Shown piece after piece: positions 1 through 9,718 of a stretch of DNA of 64,000 nucleotides. Below the pieces are notes generated by a model. It saw only the letters and a list, made by a program, of their open reading frames with translations. It had not been told where the DNA came from and made no database searches. Numbering within the stretch: the first letter of the stretch is position 1; each line of letters opens with the position of its first letter. Source of the DNA: Mycolicibacter longobardus (GTDB lineage Bacteria; Actinomycetota; Actinomycetes; Mycobacteriales; Mycobacteriaceae); NCBI RefSeq assembly GCF_002102265.1, contig NZ_LQPG01000018.1:141780-205779 (forward strand). The letters are read 5' to 3'. Made by a program: the position numbers and the translations under genes.

Positions 1-1575
1 CGCGAAGATGAGGTTGTCGTCGTCCGGCGGGGTCACGTGGGTGGGCACCGGCAAGTTGCCGAACAGGGTGTTGGGTTCGAAGAGTATCGGGGTGGTCGGG
101 TCGACCGACCGGATCGCCGCGGTCACCTGTTCGTAGAACGGCGACAGCTGTTGAGTGTCGAAGAACGGGTTGCCCAACGCGGTCGACAGATAGCCTGAGC
201 CCGGCCAGGGCTCGTTCATGATCTCGTAGCCGGCGACGTGGGAGTGGCCGTTGAAGTAGCCGGCGACGGCTTGGAACATCGCGGCGTAATGGTTCTGCAG
301 GCCGATGCCGGTGGGGCCTGCGGAGTTGGACCAGAACGCATCCCAGGCGTGGTTCACCGCGGCGTTGAGCGGGTAGTTCCACGGCCAGCCGAAGTTGATG
401 TTGATCGCATCACCGGTCTGCACCGCCCACTCCGGCGCCCCGTCACCGATGCCGGTGATGGTGTCGCTGTAGAGATCCTGGTGCATGTCGAGGATGCTGA
501 CGATGCCGTGCTCGGCGAGCAGGTCCACGGTGGCTTTGATCGACGCCAGGTACCCATAGTCGATCTCGCCGGGGTTGGGCTCGACCCCGGCCCAGATGAT
601 CCCGACCCGCACCGCGTTGACGCCGTTGGCGGCCAGGTACGCCGCGTGCTCTGCGTTGAAGTGGTTGGCCTCGGGGGTGAAGGGCGCACCCTTGTTGACC
701 TGGTTGACGCCGTGCAGGATCAGCACCCGGCCATCGGCGTCGGTGAGCCAGGTCCCGGCGGTGCTGAAGGCGCCGCTGCCGGTCGGCGGACCGCCGGCCA
801 GGGTGCCGAAGGCGCCGACCGCGCCATGGGTGCCCAGTATCCCGGGATTGCCGCCGGCGCCGCCCAGGGCCGGCAGCGGGTGGCCGGCCACCGATCGAAT
901 GCTGTCGCCGTCACCGGCGTCACCGCCGCGGCCGCCGGCCGCGAACAGCCCGATGCCGTTGCCGCCGTCACCGCCGTCACCGCCGCTGCCGCCGCTGCCG
1001 CCGGAGCCGCCGTTGCCCAGCAGCCAGCCGCCGACCCCGCCGGCGCCACCGTGTGCATCGGCGCCGCCCGCGCCGCCGGCCCCGCCGTTGCCGAAGAGTC
1101 CTGCCGCGCCACCGGCGCCGCCGGCGACCCCGGGCTGGTCGCTGTCCCAGCCGGCGCCGCCATTGCCGAACAGCCAACCGGCCGCGCCGCCGTTCGGGTC
1201 CTCCTCGGTGCCCGCGGCGCCGTCACCGATCACATACGAGCCGAACCCGTTGAGGAACTCGGCCACCTGCTGGCCGGCCTGGGTATCCAGCCACTGCTCG
1301 AGTCCGTTGTGAACCGGCAGGTAGATCGATTGTTGGAACCAGTCGGTGAGGTCGAAGGTGGTTGTGGGTGCCGCAAACGGGTCGCCCCAATCTGCGGCGA
1401 TCCCGGCCAGGAGCTGATCGAAAACATCCTCGATGACCTCGGCGCGGGCGGCCGGGGCGCTCATCGGTGACAGTCCGAGTCCGAGCGACATCCCGGCTAC
1501 CACGGCTGCACCGGCCAGTCGGGTGTGGGCGCGCAGCCGGTGCGGAGTCGCAAGGGTGGTGCGTTCGTGGGTCAT
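1..1575 (-). CDS. Secreted glycoside hydrolase family 5 (endoglycoceramidase/cellulase-like) with PGRS-like linker, partial
   Basis: The reading frame is open from ATG 1575 to the window edge (525 codons; the C-terminus lies outside). Residues 1-45 look like a signal peptide ending APAARA. A non-repetitive segment follows to about residue 115, then a glycine/alanine/asparagine-rich stretch (about 117-265) of GGAGG and FGNGG repeats typical of mycobacterial PGRS sequence, but without a PE domain. From about residue 277 a TIM-barrel hydrolase begins: NGVNAVRVGIIWAGVEP, LDMHQDLYS, APEWAV and YEIMNEPWPG, where the Glu of NEP (about E455) is the expected acid/base. The DMHQD and APEWAV pattern resembles GH5 endoglycoceramidases. 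The substrate cannot be told from the sequence; the nucleophile Glu would lie beyond the window. Confidence 0.85.
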   Translation of the reverse strand, partial: MTHERTTLATPHRLRAHTRLAGAAVVAGMSLGLGLSPMSAPAARAEVIEDVFDQLLAGIAADWGDPFAAPTTTFDLTDWFQQSIYLPVHNGLEQWLDTQAGQQVAEFLNGFGSYVIGDGAAGTEEDPNGGAAGWLFGNGGAGWDSDQPGVAGGAGGAAGLFGNGGAGGAGGADAHGGAGGVGGWLLGNGGSGGSGGSGGDGGDGGNGIGLFAAGGRGGDAGDGDSIRSVAGHPLPALGGAGGNPGILGTHGAVGAFGTLAGGPPTGSGAFSTAGTWLTDADGRVLILHGVNQVNKGAPFTPEANHFNAEHAAYLAANGVNAVRVGIIWAGVEPNPGEIDYGYLASIKATVDLLAEHGIVSILDMHQDLYSDTITGIGDGAPEWAVQTGDAININFGWPWNYPLNAAVNHAWDAFWSNSAGPTGIGLQNHYAAMFQAVAGYFNGHSHVAGYEIMNEPWPGSGYLSTALGNPFFDTQQLSPFYEQVTAAIRSVDPTTPILFEPNTLFGNLPVPTHVTPPDDDNLIFA

Positions 1576-1712
1576 CGGCGGGTGCTCCCTCATGCTCTCG
1601 GCCCGGTCGCAGATATGCGCTCAATGTGAGAAGCATGATAATTGACTGTATGCGATATGTGGCTCACCGTGCTGAAGTCGGGCCGGTTGTCCGGCCCCAT
1701 TAGGCTGACGCA

Positions 1713-2609
1713 ATGCCGCGTCCCGCGCTCTCTGATTACCAGCACCTGGCTAGCGGCAAAGTCCGCGAACTGTATCGGATCGACGACCGACACCTGCTGT
1801 TCGTTGCGACCGACCGGATCTCGGCCTTCGACTACATCCTGGACAGCGAGATCCCGGACAAGGGCCGCATCCTGACCGCGATGAGCGTCTTCTTCTTCGA
1901 CCTCGTCGAGGCCCCCAACCACCTGGCCGGCCCGCCCGACGACCCGCGGATCCCCGACGAGGTCCTGGGCCGCGCGCTGGTGGTGCGTCAGCTCAAGATG
2001 ATGCCGATCGAGTGCGTGGCGCGCGGCTACCTGACCGGTTCTGGCCTGCTGGACTACCAGCGCAGTGGCGCCGTGTGCGGCATCACGCTGCCGCCGGGTC
2101 TGGTGGAGGCAAGCAAGTTCGCCAACCCGCTGTTCACCCCGGCCACCAAGGCCGAGATCGGCGAACACGACGAGAACATCTCGTTCGCGCAGGTGATCGA
2201 TCTGGTCGGGCCGGTGCGGGCCGGTCAGCTGCGTGACCGCACCCTGCAGACTTATGTGCAGGCGGCCGATCACGCGCTGACCAAGGGAATCATCATCGCC
2301 GACACCAAGTTCGAGTTCGGTGTCGACGAACACGACAACCTGGTGCTGGCCGACGAGGTGTTCACCCCCGACTCGTCCCGGTACTGGCCGGCCGATCACT
2401 ACCGGGCCGGGGAGGTGCAGGAGAGCTTCGACAAGCAGTTCGTGCGCAACTGGCTCACCGGTCCGGAATCCGGCTGGGACCGGGCCGGAACCCAGCCGCC
2501 CCCGGCGCTGCCGGACGACATCATCGACGCGACTCGCGCCCGCTACGTTGAAGCATACGAACGTATTTCAGGATTGTCCTTCGACGACTGGGTCGGCCCC
2601 GGGGCATGA
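1713..2609 (+). CDS. purC: Phosphoribosylaminoimidazole-succinocarboxamide synthase (SAICAR synthetase)
   Basis: ATP-dependent ligase of purine biosynthesis that joins CAIR and aspartate to give SAICAR in the cytosol. The 298-residue protein has the full family length and shows GKVRELY near the N-terminus, [23 protein letters not shown], and the C-terminal DTKFEFG and [12 protein letters not shown] signatures. The stop overlaps the ATG of the downstream oligopeptidase by 4 bp (ATGA), so the two are probably translationally coupled. The other pur genes of this window are at 11586-12496, 15630-17918 and 20984-26674, giving the dispersed pur locus known in mycobacteria. Confidence 0.97.
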   Translation: MPRPALSDYQHLASGKVRELYRIDDRHLLFVATDRISAFDYILDSEIPDKGRILTAMSVFFFDLVEAPNHLAGPPDDPRIPDEVLGRALVVRQLKMMPIECVARGYLTGSGLLDYQRSGAVCGITLPPGLVEASKFANPLFTPATKAEIGEHDENISFAQVIDLVGPVRAGQLRDRTLQTYVQAADHALTKGIIIADTKFEFGVDEHDNLVLADEVFTPDSSRYWPADHYRAGEVQESFDKQFVRNWLTGPESGWDRAGTQPPPALPDDIIDATRARYVEAYERISGLSFDDWVGPGA

Positions 2610-4729
2610 CCGACGTGTCACAGGCGCTTCCGAACCCGCCGTCGGCCAAGCGGGTAGACAGCACCCGCACCCACCACGGGGATGTCTTCGTCGACTCCTA
2701 TGAATGGCTGCGCGACAAATCCGATCCCGAGGTGATCGCCCACCTGGAAGCCGAGAACACCTATACCGAATCCGCCACCGCTCACCTGGAACCATTGCGG
2801 CAGAATATTTTTGACGAGATCAAGGCCCGCACCAAGGAGACCGATCTGTCGGTTCCCGCGCGCCGGGGCGACTGGTGGTACTACGCGCGCACTTTCGAGG
2901 GCAAGCAGTACGGCGTCCAGTGCCGTTGCCCGGTCAGCAATCCCGACGATTGGACCCCGCCCCAGCTCGATGAGAACATCGAGATTCCCGGCGAGCAGAT
3001 ACTGCTGGACCAGAACGCCGAGGCCGAAGGCCACGACTTCTTCGCGCTCGGCGCCGCCGGCGTCAGCCCGGACGCCAACATCTTGGCCTACTCCGTCGAC
3101 GTAGTCGGAGATGAGCGGTACACGCTGCGGTTCAAGGACTTATCCACCGGTGAACTGCTTCCCGACGAGATCGCCGGGATCGGCGCCGGGGTTACCTGGG
3201 CGACAGACAACCGCACCGTCTACTACGTGACCGTCGACGACGCCTGGCGTCCGGACACCGTGTGGCGTTACCGGATCGGGGCAGATCAGCCCGCGGAGCA
3301 GGTCTACCACGAGGGCGACGAGCGGTTCTGGCTGTCGGTGGGGCGCACCCGCAGCGATTCCTATGTGCTGATCGCGGCCGGCTCGTCCATCACCTCCGAA
3401 GTGCGCTACGCCGACGCGGCCGACCCGCGGGCCGATTTCACCGTGGTGTTGCCCCGTCGCGAAGGAATCGAGTACTCGGTGGAGCACGCCGTCGTCGGTG
3501 GCGAGGATCGATTCCTCATGCTGCACAATGACGGCGCGGTCAACTTCACCCTGGTGCAAGCCCCGGTGAACGACCCGTCCGCGCAGCAGACCCTGATCGC
3601 CGGACGAGATGACGTGCGGCTCGATGAGGTGGACGCCTTCGCGCACCACCTGGTTGTCGGGTACCGCGCCGAAGGGCTGCCCCGCATTCAGCTGTGGCCG
3701 ATCAGCACGTGCGGCGATTACGAACCGCCGCAGGAGATCACGTTCGACACCGAGCTGACGTCGTCGGGCCTGGCGGCCAACCCGAACTGGGATTCCCCGA
3801 AACTGCGGGTGGGGGCGACCTCGTTCATCACCCCGGTGCGCATCTACGACATCGACCTAGCGACCGGTGAACGAACCCTGCTGCGGGAACAGCCGGTGCT
3901 CGGTGACTACCGCCGCACCGACTACGTCGAATACCGCGACTGGGCCTACGCCGAAGACGGCACCCGCGTCCCGGTGTCGATCGTGCACCGCGCCGGCATC
4001 GAACTACCGGCTCCCACACTGCTTTACGGCTACGGTGCCTACGAGATGTGCGAGGACCCGCAGTTCTCGATCGCGCGGCTTTCGCTGCTGGATCGGGGCA
4101 TGGTGTTCGCCGTGGCGCACGTTCGCGGCGGCGGTGAGCTGGGCCGACTGTGGTACGAGCGTGGCAAGCTGCTGGAGAAGAAGAACAGTTTCACCGACTT
4201 CGTCGCGGTGGGACGGCACCTGATCGACGCGGGCGTCTGCAAGCCCGGGCACCTGGTGGCGATGGGCGGCAGCGCGGGCGGGCTGCTGATGGGCGCGGTG
4301 ACCAACCTGGCGCCGGAGCTGTTCGCCGGGGTGGTGGCGCAGGTCCCGTTCGTCGACCCGTTGACCACCATTTTGGATCCGTCACTGCCGCTGACCGTCA
4401 CCGAGTGGGACGAGTGGGGAAACCCGTTGGACGACAAGGACGTCTACTTCTATATGAAGTCCTACTCGCCGTATGAGAACGTCACCCGCCGGGAGTACCC
4501 GCCGATCCTGGCGATGACCTCACTGCACGACACCCGGGTCTACTACGTCGAACCGGCGAAGTGGGTCGCGGCACTGCGGCACATCAAGACCGACCTCAAC
4601 CACGTGCTGCTGAAGACCGAGATGAACGCCGGCCACGGCGGTATCTCCGGGCGTTACGAACGCTGGAAGGAGATCGCCTTCTCCTATGCCTGGCTGCTGG
4701 AGACGGCTGGGGTAACGTCGCGGCCATGA
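2606..4729 (+). CDS. ptrB: Protease II / prolyl oligopeptidase family (S9A)
   Basis: Cytosolic serine oligopeptidase that cleaves short peptides after basic residues (family knowledge for oligopeptidase B). The 707-residue protein has an N-terminal seven-bladed beta-propeller and a C-terminal alpha/beta-hydrolase domain from about residue 420. The catalytic triad is visible: Ser556 in GGSAGG, Asp642 in SLHDTRVYY and His677 in AGHGG. It overlaps purC and the following glutathione peroxidase by 4 bp each. In M. tuberculosis the corresponding gene is annotated as two pieces (ptrBa/ptrBb); here the frame is uninterrupted, so this copy is probably functional. Confidence 0.95.
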   Translation: MTDVSQALPNPPSAKRVDSTRTHHGDVFVDSYEWLRDKSDPEVIAHLEAENTYTESATAHLEPLRQNIFDEIKARTKETDLSVPARRGDWWYYARTFEGKQYGVQCRCPVSNPDDWTPPQLDENIEIPGEQILLDQNAEAEGHDFFALGAAGVSPDANILAYSVDVVGDERYTLRFKDLSTGELLPDEIAGIGAGVTWATDNRTVYYVTVDDAWRPDTVWRYRIGADQPAEQVYHEGDERFWLSVGRTRSDSYVLIAAGSSITSEVRYADAADPRADFTVVLPRREGIEYSVEHAVVGGEDRFLMLHNDGAVNFTLVQAPVNDPSAQQTLIAGRDDVRLDEVDAFAHHLVVGYRAEGLPRIQLWPISTCGDYEPPQEITFDTELTSSGLAANPNWDSPKLRVGATSFITPVRIYDIDLATGERTLLREQPVLGDYRRTDYVEYRDWAYAEDGTRVPVSIVHRAGIELPAPTLLYGYGAYEMCEDPQFSIARLSLLDRGMVFAVAHVRGGGELGRLWYERGKLLEKKNSFTDFVAVGRHLIDAGVCKPGHLVAMGGSAGGLLMGAVTNLAPELFAGVVAQVPFVDPLTTILDPSLPLTVTEWDEWGNPLDDKDVYFYMKSYSPYENVTRREYPPILAMTSLHDTRVYYVEPAKWVAALRHIKTDLNHVLLKTEMNAGHGGISGRYERWKEIAFSYAWLLETAGVTSRP

Positions 4730-5214
4730 GCCTCGCCGATATCCCGCTGACCACCCTTGACGGTCGACCCACCTCGCTGGCCGACTACGCCGACCGCGCG
4801 GTCCTGGTCGTCAACGTCGCGTCCAAATGCGGACTCACCCCGCAATACGGCGCGCTGGAGAAACTCGCCCAGGACTACGCCGATCGCGGCCTGACCGTGC
4901 TCGGTGTGCCCTGCAACCAGTTCATGGGCCAGGAACCCGGCACCGCCGAGGAGATCCAGACCTTCTGCTCCACCACCTACGGCGTGACTTTTCCGCTGCT
5001 GGCCAAGACCGACGTCAACGGCGAGGACCGGCACCCGCTGTTTGCGGAGTTGACCAAGACCGCCGACGCCGACGGCGCCGCCGGTGACGTGCAGTGGAAT
5101 TTCGAGAAGTTCCTGCTGGCCCCGGGCGGCGCCGTGGTCAACCGATTCCGTCCCACCACGGTGCCGGATGCACCCGAGGTGATCGCCGCCATCGAGGCCG
5201 TCCTGCCCGGCTGA
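4726..5214 (+). CDS. Glutathione peroxidase-family thiol peroxidase
   Basis: Reduces hydroperoxides using a thiol donor. Mycobacteria lack glutathione, so thioredoxin or mycothiol systems are the likely reductants (inference). The 162-residue protein has the GPx signatures NVASKCGLTPQY with peroxidatic Cys35 (cysteine, not selenocysteine), GVPCNQF and WNFEKF. I chose the ATG that overlaps the ptrB stop (ATGA) because the conserved domain begins directly there; a longer frame runs upstream but lies wholly inside ptrB. The stop overlaps the next start (TGATG). Confidence 0.93.
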   Translation: MSLADIPLTTLDGRPTSLADYADRAVLVVNVASKCGLTPQYGALEKLAQDYADRGLTVLGVPCNQFMGQEPGTAEEIQTFCSTTYGVTFPLLAKTDVNGEDRHPLFAELTKTADADGAAGDVQWNFEKFLLAPGGAVVNRFRPTTVPDAPEVIAAIEAVLPG

Positions 5215-6557
5215 TGCATACCCGGTCGGAACGCTTCCCCGGTGTGCGGGCGGCGGCGCTGGCCTACCGGTTCCGGGAGAGCCTGTTCGCGCTGCCGCTG
5301 GTGATCGTGGTCGCCGGCATGGCACTGGCCGTCATCACGCGGGTGGTGGACCACAAGATCGGCCCGTCGCCGCGCTACCTGCTGAAGATGGACAGCGGGG
5401 TTGCCACCACGCTGCTGAGCACCATCGCCGGTGCGACGATCACCACCGCGGGGGTCATCTTCTCGCTGACCATCGTGAGCCTGCAGCTGGCGAGCTCGCA
5501 GTTGTCCCCGCGGGTGATGCGATGGTTCATCCGGGACCGGCTCAGCCAGGTCGTCATCGGCCTGCTGGTCGCGACGTTCGTGTACTGCGTGCTGAGCCTG
5601 CCCGATCTGGAGGGATCCTCGCCGCTGCCCGCGCCGCCGGTGACGGTGACGGCCGCGATCGTGCTGACGATCGCCACCGTCATCACGATCATCGCCCACG
5701 TCGACCACCTGGCCCACCGCCTGGAGGTCGGACAGGTGGTGCGGGAGATCGCGGCGGAGGGCTCGACGGTGATCGACGCCGTCGCTTCGGCCGCGGCCCA
5801 CGAGCGATCGGCCCACGACGTGGATATGGAAGTGCCACCGGGGGCGTTGCGACTGACCTCGCCCGGCAACGGCTGGGTCAGTCAGGTCGACACCGCGCGG
5901 CTGCTGGCCGCGATTCCACCCGGCACCACGATCCGGTTGGACACCCGGGTCGGCGCCTACATCCATCTGGGCCAGCCGCTGGTGACCATCTGGCCGGTGC
6001 CCGACGACCCGGATCGGGTGCGGCACAAGCTGCCCCGGGCCGTCGTCGTCAGTGACAGCCGCACCATGCAGGAGGACGTCGACTTCGCCTTCCGGCAGCT
6101 GGTCGACATCGGGCTGCGTGCCCTCAGCTCGGCGATCAACGACCCGACCACCGCGGTGGAGGCGACGCTGCGGGTCGGCAGCCTGCTGCGGCGGGTGCTG
6201 TCGGTGCCACCGCGGGCCAGGGCGGTGGCCGGCCCAGACGGCCGAATACTGTTGCGCCCCTGGGATCTCGATCCCAAAGAGTACATCGCGCACGGCTTCG
6301 ACCAGCTTCGTCAGGCCGCGCCCGGTCAGCCCCTGGTGGCCGCGACCATCCTGCGGGTGCTCCGCATGCTGATCGCCCACGCCAAGGAGTCGGGCCGGCC
6401 CGAACTCCTGCCCGCACTGCGGGAACAGACCGACCTGCTGCTGGAATCGCTGGAGACGACGCCGGGTCTGCACCCGCGTGATCTGGCCCGGCTCAAGGCG
6501 ATCGCCGCCGACACCGTCGATCCGGCCGACCACAGCCGCCGTCGGGCGACCCCGTAG
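5214..6557 (+). CDS. DUF2254 integral membrane protein
   Basis: A 447-residue membrane protein of unknown function. Hydrophobic segments lie near residues 23-41, 62-85, 112-130 and 140-158, followed by a long soluble C-terminal half; this is the layout of DUF2254 proteins. The start ATG is chosen because it overlaps the glutathione peroxidase stop, and MHTRSERFPGVRAAALAYRF is a plausible N-terminus. It is the last member of the purC-ptrB-gpx string, whose junctions all overlap. No catalytic motif is recognised. Confidence 0.85.
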   Translation: MHTRSERFPGVRAAALAYRFRESLFALPLVIVVAGMALAVITRVVDHKIGPSPRYLLKMDSGVATTLLSTIAGATITTAGVIFSLTIVSLQLASSQLSPRVMRWFIRDRLSQVVIGLLVATFVYCVLSLPDLEGSSPLPAPPVTVTAAIVLTIATVITIIAHVDHLAHRLEVGQVVREIAAEGSTVIDAVASAAAHERSAHDVDMEVPPGALRLTSPGNGWVSQVDTARLLAAIPPGTTIRLDTRVGAYIHLGQPLVTIWPVPDDPDRVRHKLPRAVVVSDSRTMQEDVDFAFRQLVDIGLRALSSAINDPTTAVEATLRVGSLLRRVLSVPPRARAVAGPDGRILLRPWDLDPKEYIAHGFDQLRQAAPGQPLVAATILRVLRMLIAHAKESGRPELLPALREQTDLLLESLETTPGLHPRDLARLKAIAADTVDPADHSRRRATP

Positions 6558-6618
6558 TGCTATCTGACGTCTTCCTCGATGTCACCGGCCGGACACCTGC
6601 GCTGGTCACACTGGGGGT

Positions 6619-7332
6619 GTGACCGGACAGCTGATCGTCTCCGTCTCGGGAATTGGGGCGCGCACCCGCGCCGATGCCGAGGCGTTCTGCGCCCACCTGG
6701 ACGCCCGCGGCGTACCGGTGTCGCTGTTGGTGGCACCACGCCTGGGTGCCGACTACCGGCTTGACCGTGACCCGCGCACCGTCGAGTGGCTGACGCACCG
6801 GCGCGCCGGCGGCGCGGCGATCGTGTTGCACGGTTTCGACGAGGCCGCCACCAAGAAGCGCCGCGGCGAGTTCGCCACGCTGCCCGCCCACGAGGCCAAT
6901 CTGCGACTGCTCGGCGCCGACCGGGTATTGGAGCACCTGGGGCTGCGCACCCGGCTGTTCGCCGCGCCCGGCTGGACCGTGTCGCCCGGAACGGTCATGG
7001 CGTTGCCACGCAACGGGTTCCGGCTGTTGGCAGGGCTGCACGGGGTGACCGATCTGGTGCTGGACCGTACCGAGCGGGCCCGGGTGGTCGGCATCGGGGC
7101 GGGATTTCTTGCCGTGCCCTGGTGGTGGCGGATGGTGGTGGCGACCAGCGAACGCATCGCCCGCCGCGGCGGTATCGTGCGGCTGTCGGTGGGTGCTCGC
7201 CAGCTGACCAAGCCGGGCGTGGTCGGGGCCATGCTGGATGCGGTGGACATCGCATTGGGCCACGGTTGCCTGCCGGAGCGTTATCGCTGGCCGCTCGCCG
7301 GGGCCGATGTGGTCTCCGGGCTGAGTGCCTGA
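6619..7332 (+). CDS. DUF2334 domain protein (polysaccharide deacetylase-like fold)
   Basis: A 237-residue protein starting at GTG. The N-terminus LIVSVSGIGARTRADAEAF, the LVAPRLGADY stretch and the VLHGFDE motif match DUF2334 proteins, which are related to polysaccharide deacetylases. Rv0784 of M. tuberculosis is the apparent positional counterpart (from memory). The His and Asp of HGFDE could be part of a metal site, but substrate and activity are unknown. The end lies close to the following flavoprotein gene, so the two are probably co-transcribed. Confidence 0.75.
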   Translation: MTGQLIVSVSGIGARTRADAEAFCAHLDARGVPVSLLVAPRLGADYRLDRDPRTVEWLTHRRAGGAAIVLHGFDEAATKKRRGEFATLPAHEANLRLLGADRVLEHLGLRTRLFAAPGWTVSPGTVMALPRNGFRLLAGLHGVTDLVLDRTERARVVGIGAGFLAVPWWWRMVVATSERIARRGGIVRLSVGARQLTKPGVVGAMLDAVDIALGHGCLPERYRWPLAGADVVSGLSA

Positions 7333-7372
7333 CTCGTTACCCTGGGACGCCATGAACGGTAAGGCGGACGCC

Positions 7373-9016
7373 ATGGACGCTGACGCCATCATCGTCGGTG
7401 CGGGCCTGGCCGGCCTGGTGGCGGCCTGCGAGCTGGTGGAGCGCGGCCAGCGGGTCCTCATCGTCGACCAGGAGAACAGCGCGAACCTGGGCGGGCAGGC
7501 GTTCTGGTCCTTCGGCGGCCTGTTCTTCGTGGACAGCCCCGAGCAGCGACGGCTGGGCGTGCGCGACAGCCACGAACTGGCGCTGCAGGATTGGCTGGGC
7601 ACCGCCGGATTCGACCGGCCGGAAGACTACTGGCCACGCCAATGGGCGCACGCCTACGTCGACTTCGCCTCGGGGGAGAAGCGCAGCTGGCTGCGGTCTC
7701 GCGGACTGAAGGTCTTCCCGTTGGTGGGCTGGGCCGAGCGCGGCGGCTACGGCGCGATCGGCCCCGGAAACTCGGTGCCCCGGTTCCACATCACCTGGGG
7801 GACCGGTCCCGCTCTGGTGGAGATCTTCGCGGGCCGGCTGCGGGGCCGCTCGAGAGTCCGGTTCGCGCACCGGCATCAGGTCGACGAGCTGATCGTCGAA
7901 GGCGGCCGGGTGACCGGGGTGCGGGGCAGCGTGCTGGAACCCTCCACCGCGCCGCGCGGTGCGCCCTCGTCACGGAACATTATCGGGCAGTTCGAGTTTC
8001 GTGCCTCCGCGGTGCTGGTGACCAGCGGCGGCATCGGGGGCAACCTCGATCTGGTGCGGCAGAACTGGCCGGAGCGGATGGGCCGGGTCCCCGAGCAGTT
8101 GCTGGCCGGCGTGCCCGCCCACGTCGACGGCCGGATGATCGGGATCACCGAGGCGGCCGGCGGCCGGGTGATCAACCGGGACCGGATGTGGCACTACACC
8201 GAAGGCATCACCAACCACGACCCGATCTGGTCCTGTCACGGTATCCGGATCATTCCCGGCCCGTCGTCGCTGTGGCTGGACGCGGCCGGCGCGCGGCTGC
8301 CCGGACCGCTTTACCCGGGGTTCGACACCCTGGGCACCCTGGAGCACATCGCCCGCTCCGGGCAGGACTACACCTGGTTCGTACTGAACCGCCGGATCAT
8401 CGAGAAGGAATTCGCGCTGTCGGGTCAGGAGCAGAACCCCGATCTGACCGGGCGCAGCCTGCGCCAGCTGGTCGCGTCACGGGCTCGGTCCGGGCCGCCC
8501 CCGCCGGTGCAGGCGTTCATCGATCGCGGGGTGGACTTCGTGCAGGCCGACTCGTTGCGCGATCTGGTCGCCGCGATGAACGCCCTGCCCGACGTGGTGC
8601 CGTTGGACTACGCCACGGTGGAGGCCGAGGTCACCGCGCGCGACCGCGAAGTGGCGAACCGGTTCACCAAGGACGGCCAGGTCACCGCGATCCGCGGCGC
8701 CCGCGCCTATCTGGGCGACCGGCTGGGCCGGGTGGTGGCCCCGCACCGGCTGACCGACCCGGCCGCCGGCCCCCTGATCGCGGTCAAGCTGCACATCCTG
8801 ACCCGGAAGACGTTGGGCGGCTTGGAAACCGACTTGGACTCGCGGGTGCTCGGCGCCGACGGCAAGCCGATCGACGGGCTGTATGCGGCCGGTGAGGTGG
8901 CCGGCTTCGGGGGTGGCGGAGTGCACGGTTACCGGGCCCTGGAGGGCACGTTCCTGGGCGGGTGCATCTTCTCCGGCCGGGCCGCCGGGCGGGGTGCCGC
9001 CGGCGACATCGCCTGA
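7373..9016 (+). CDS. FAD-binding dehydrogenase, KstD/fumarate reductase-like flavoprotein
   Basis: A flavoprotein of about 547 residues with an N-terminal dinucleotide-binding motif GAGLAGLVAACE, the QAFWSFGGLFF segment and a C-terminal YAAGEVAGFGGGGVHGYRAL FAD signature. This is the architecture of 3-ketosteroid-delta1-dehydrogenase-related proteins; the M. tuberculosis positional counterpart is Rv0785. Substrate specificity is not established, and membership of the KstD superfamily does not prove steroid activity. Starts at GTG 7325 and ATG 7352 are also in frame; I prefer ATG 7373 because the Rossmann motif begins a few residues later. Confidence 0.88.
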   Translation: MDADAIIVGAGLAGLVAACELVERGQRVLIVDQENSANLGGQAFWSFGGLFFVDSPEQRRLGVRDSHELALQDWLGTAGFDRPEDYWPRQWAHAYVDFASGEKRSWLRSRGLKVFPLVGWAERGGYGAIGPGNSVPRFHITWGTGPALVEIFAGRLRGRSRVRFAHRHQVDELIVEGGRVTGVRGSVLEPSTAPRGAPSSRNIIGQFEFRASAVLVTSGGIGGNLDLVRQNWPERMGRVPEQLLAGVPAHVDGRMIGITEAAGGRVINRDRMWHYTEGITNHDPIWSCHGIRIIPGPSSLWLDAAGARLPGPLYPGFDTLGTLEHIARSGQDYTWFVLNRRIIEKEFALSGQEQNPDLTGRSLRQLVASRARSGPPPPVQAFIDRGVDFVQADSLRDLVAAMNALPDVVPLDYATVEAEVTARDREVANRFTKDGQVTAIRGARAYLGDRLGRVVAPHRLTDPAAGPLIAVKLHILTRKTLGGLETDLDSRVLGADGKPIDGLYAAGEVAGFGGGGVHGYRALEGTFLGGCIFSGRAAGRGAAGDIA

Positions 9017-9026
9017 CCGACGCCCA

Positions 9027-9701
9027 TCAGCTCAAGTACGCCGAGAGGGCTTTGGCCAGTGTCCGGCGGGCGACGTCGAGTTCGGTGCTGAAGCCGAACT
9101 CCCGCTCGCTGGACAGGCCTCGCACGGCGGCCGGGAGCAGGCATCGCACGTTGTGCAGCTTGTCCGGGTCCAGGTCGAGGCCGTCCATCAGGTAGGCGAA
9201 ACCCTGAATCCAGTCGTGTTCCCGGGCGGCCAGCGCCGCCGCGGTCCGCGGATACTCGGCGAGGACGTCCGCGCGTCGCGGCGGCAGCCAGTTGCGCAGT
9301 GCGGTCAGTGCCCGGCCCTCGGTGGTCTCCAGGTAGATCCACACCGAGTCGATGGCGGCCTCGAGCCGCTCGGCCAGCGATCCGGTCAGGGCGGGCCACT
9401 GACTGCGGTCCGGAGCCCAACTGCGCGTGTGGATCTCGGTGACCACGGCCACCCACAGGCCGTCGAGGTCACCGAACTGATGCTGCACGGTGCCCCACGA
9501 GACATCGGCCTGCTTGGCGATGCGGTTCGCCGAGATCGGTTCGGAGCCGCTGTCGGCCAGCACCTGGATGGCGACGTCGAGCAGGCGTGCCCGGGTCTGT
9601 CGGCCGCGCTTGTTCAGTCGGGTGCCGGCCGCCGACTGCGTGACCGGGACCGCCGCCTGCCACTGCGCCAAAGCGCGGGCGGCCTGACGGGGCTCGCTCA
9701 T
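9027..9701 (-). CDS. TetR family transcriptional regulator
   Basis: A 224-residue DNA-binding repressor-type protein. The helix-turn-helix is seen in RLLDVAIQVLADSG followed by ISANRIAKQADVSWGTVQHQ (about residues 40-75); the C-terminal ligand domain has no recognisable signature. An open frame continues upstream inside the LLM oxidoreductase gene, but MSEPRQAARAL at 9701 gives normal TetR size. It lies 17 bp downstream of the LLM oxidoreductase on the same strand and probably forms an operon with it. Confidence 0.88.
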   Translation of the reverse strand: MSEPRQAARALAQWQAAVPVTQSAAGTRLNKRGRQTRARLLDVAIQVLADSGSEPISANRIAKQADVSWGTVQHQFGDLDGLWVAVVTEIHTRSWAPDRSQWPALTGSLAERLEAAIDSVWIYLETTEGRALTALRNWLPPRRADVLAEYPRTAAALAAREHDWIQGFAYLMDGLDLDPDKLHNVRCLLPAAVRGLSSEREFGFSTELDVARRTLAKALSAYLS

Positions 9702-9718
9702 CGGATTCGGTACTGCCC

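Noticed and set aside
238..1470. Long plus-strand open frame of 410 codons opposite the GH5 gene
   Set aside because: It is the antisense of the glycine-rich GH5 gene; low-complexity GC-rich repeats leave several frames open, and it has no domain or ribosome-binding site.
4977..6533. Minus-strand frame of 518 codons across the DUF2254 gene
   Set aside because: Arg/Gln/His-rich composition without motifs; complementary to the well-supported DUF2254 membrane protein.
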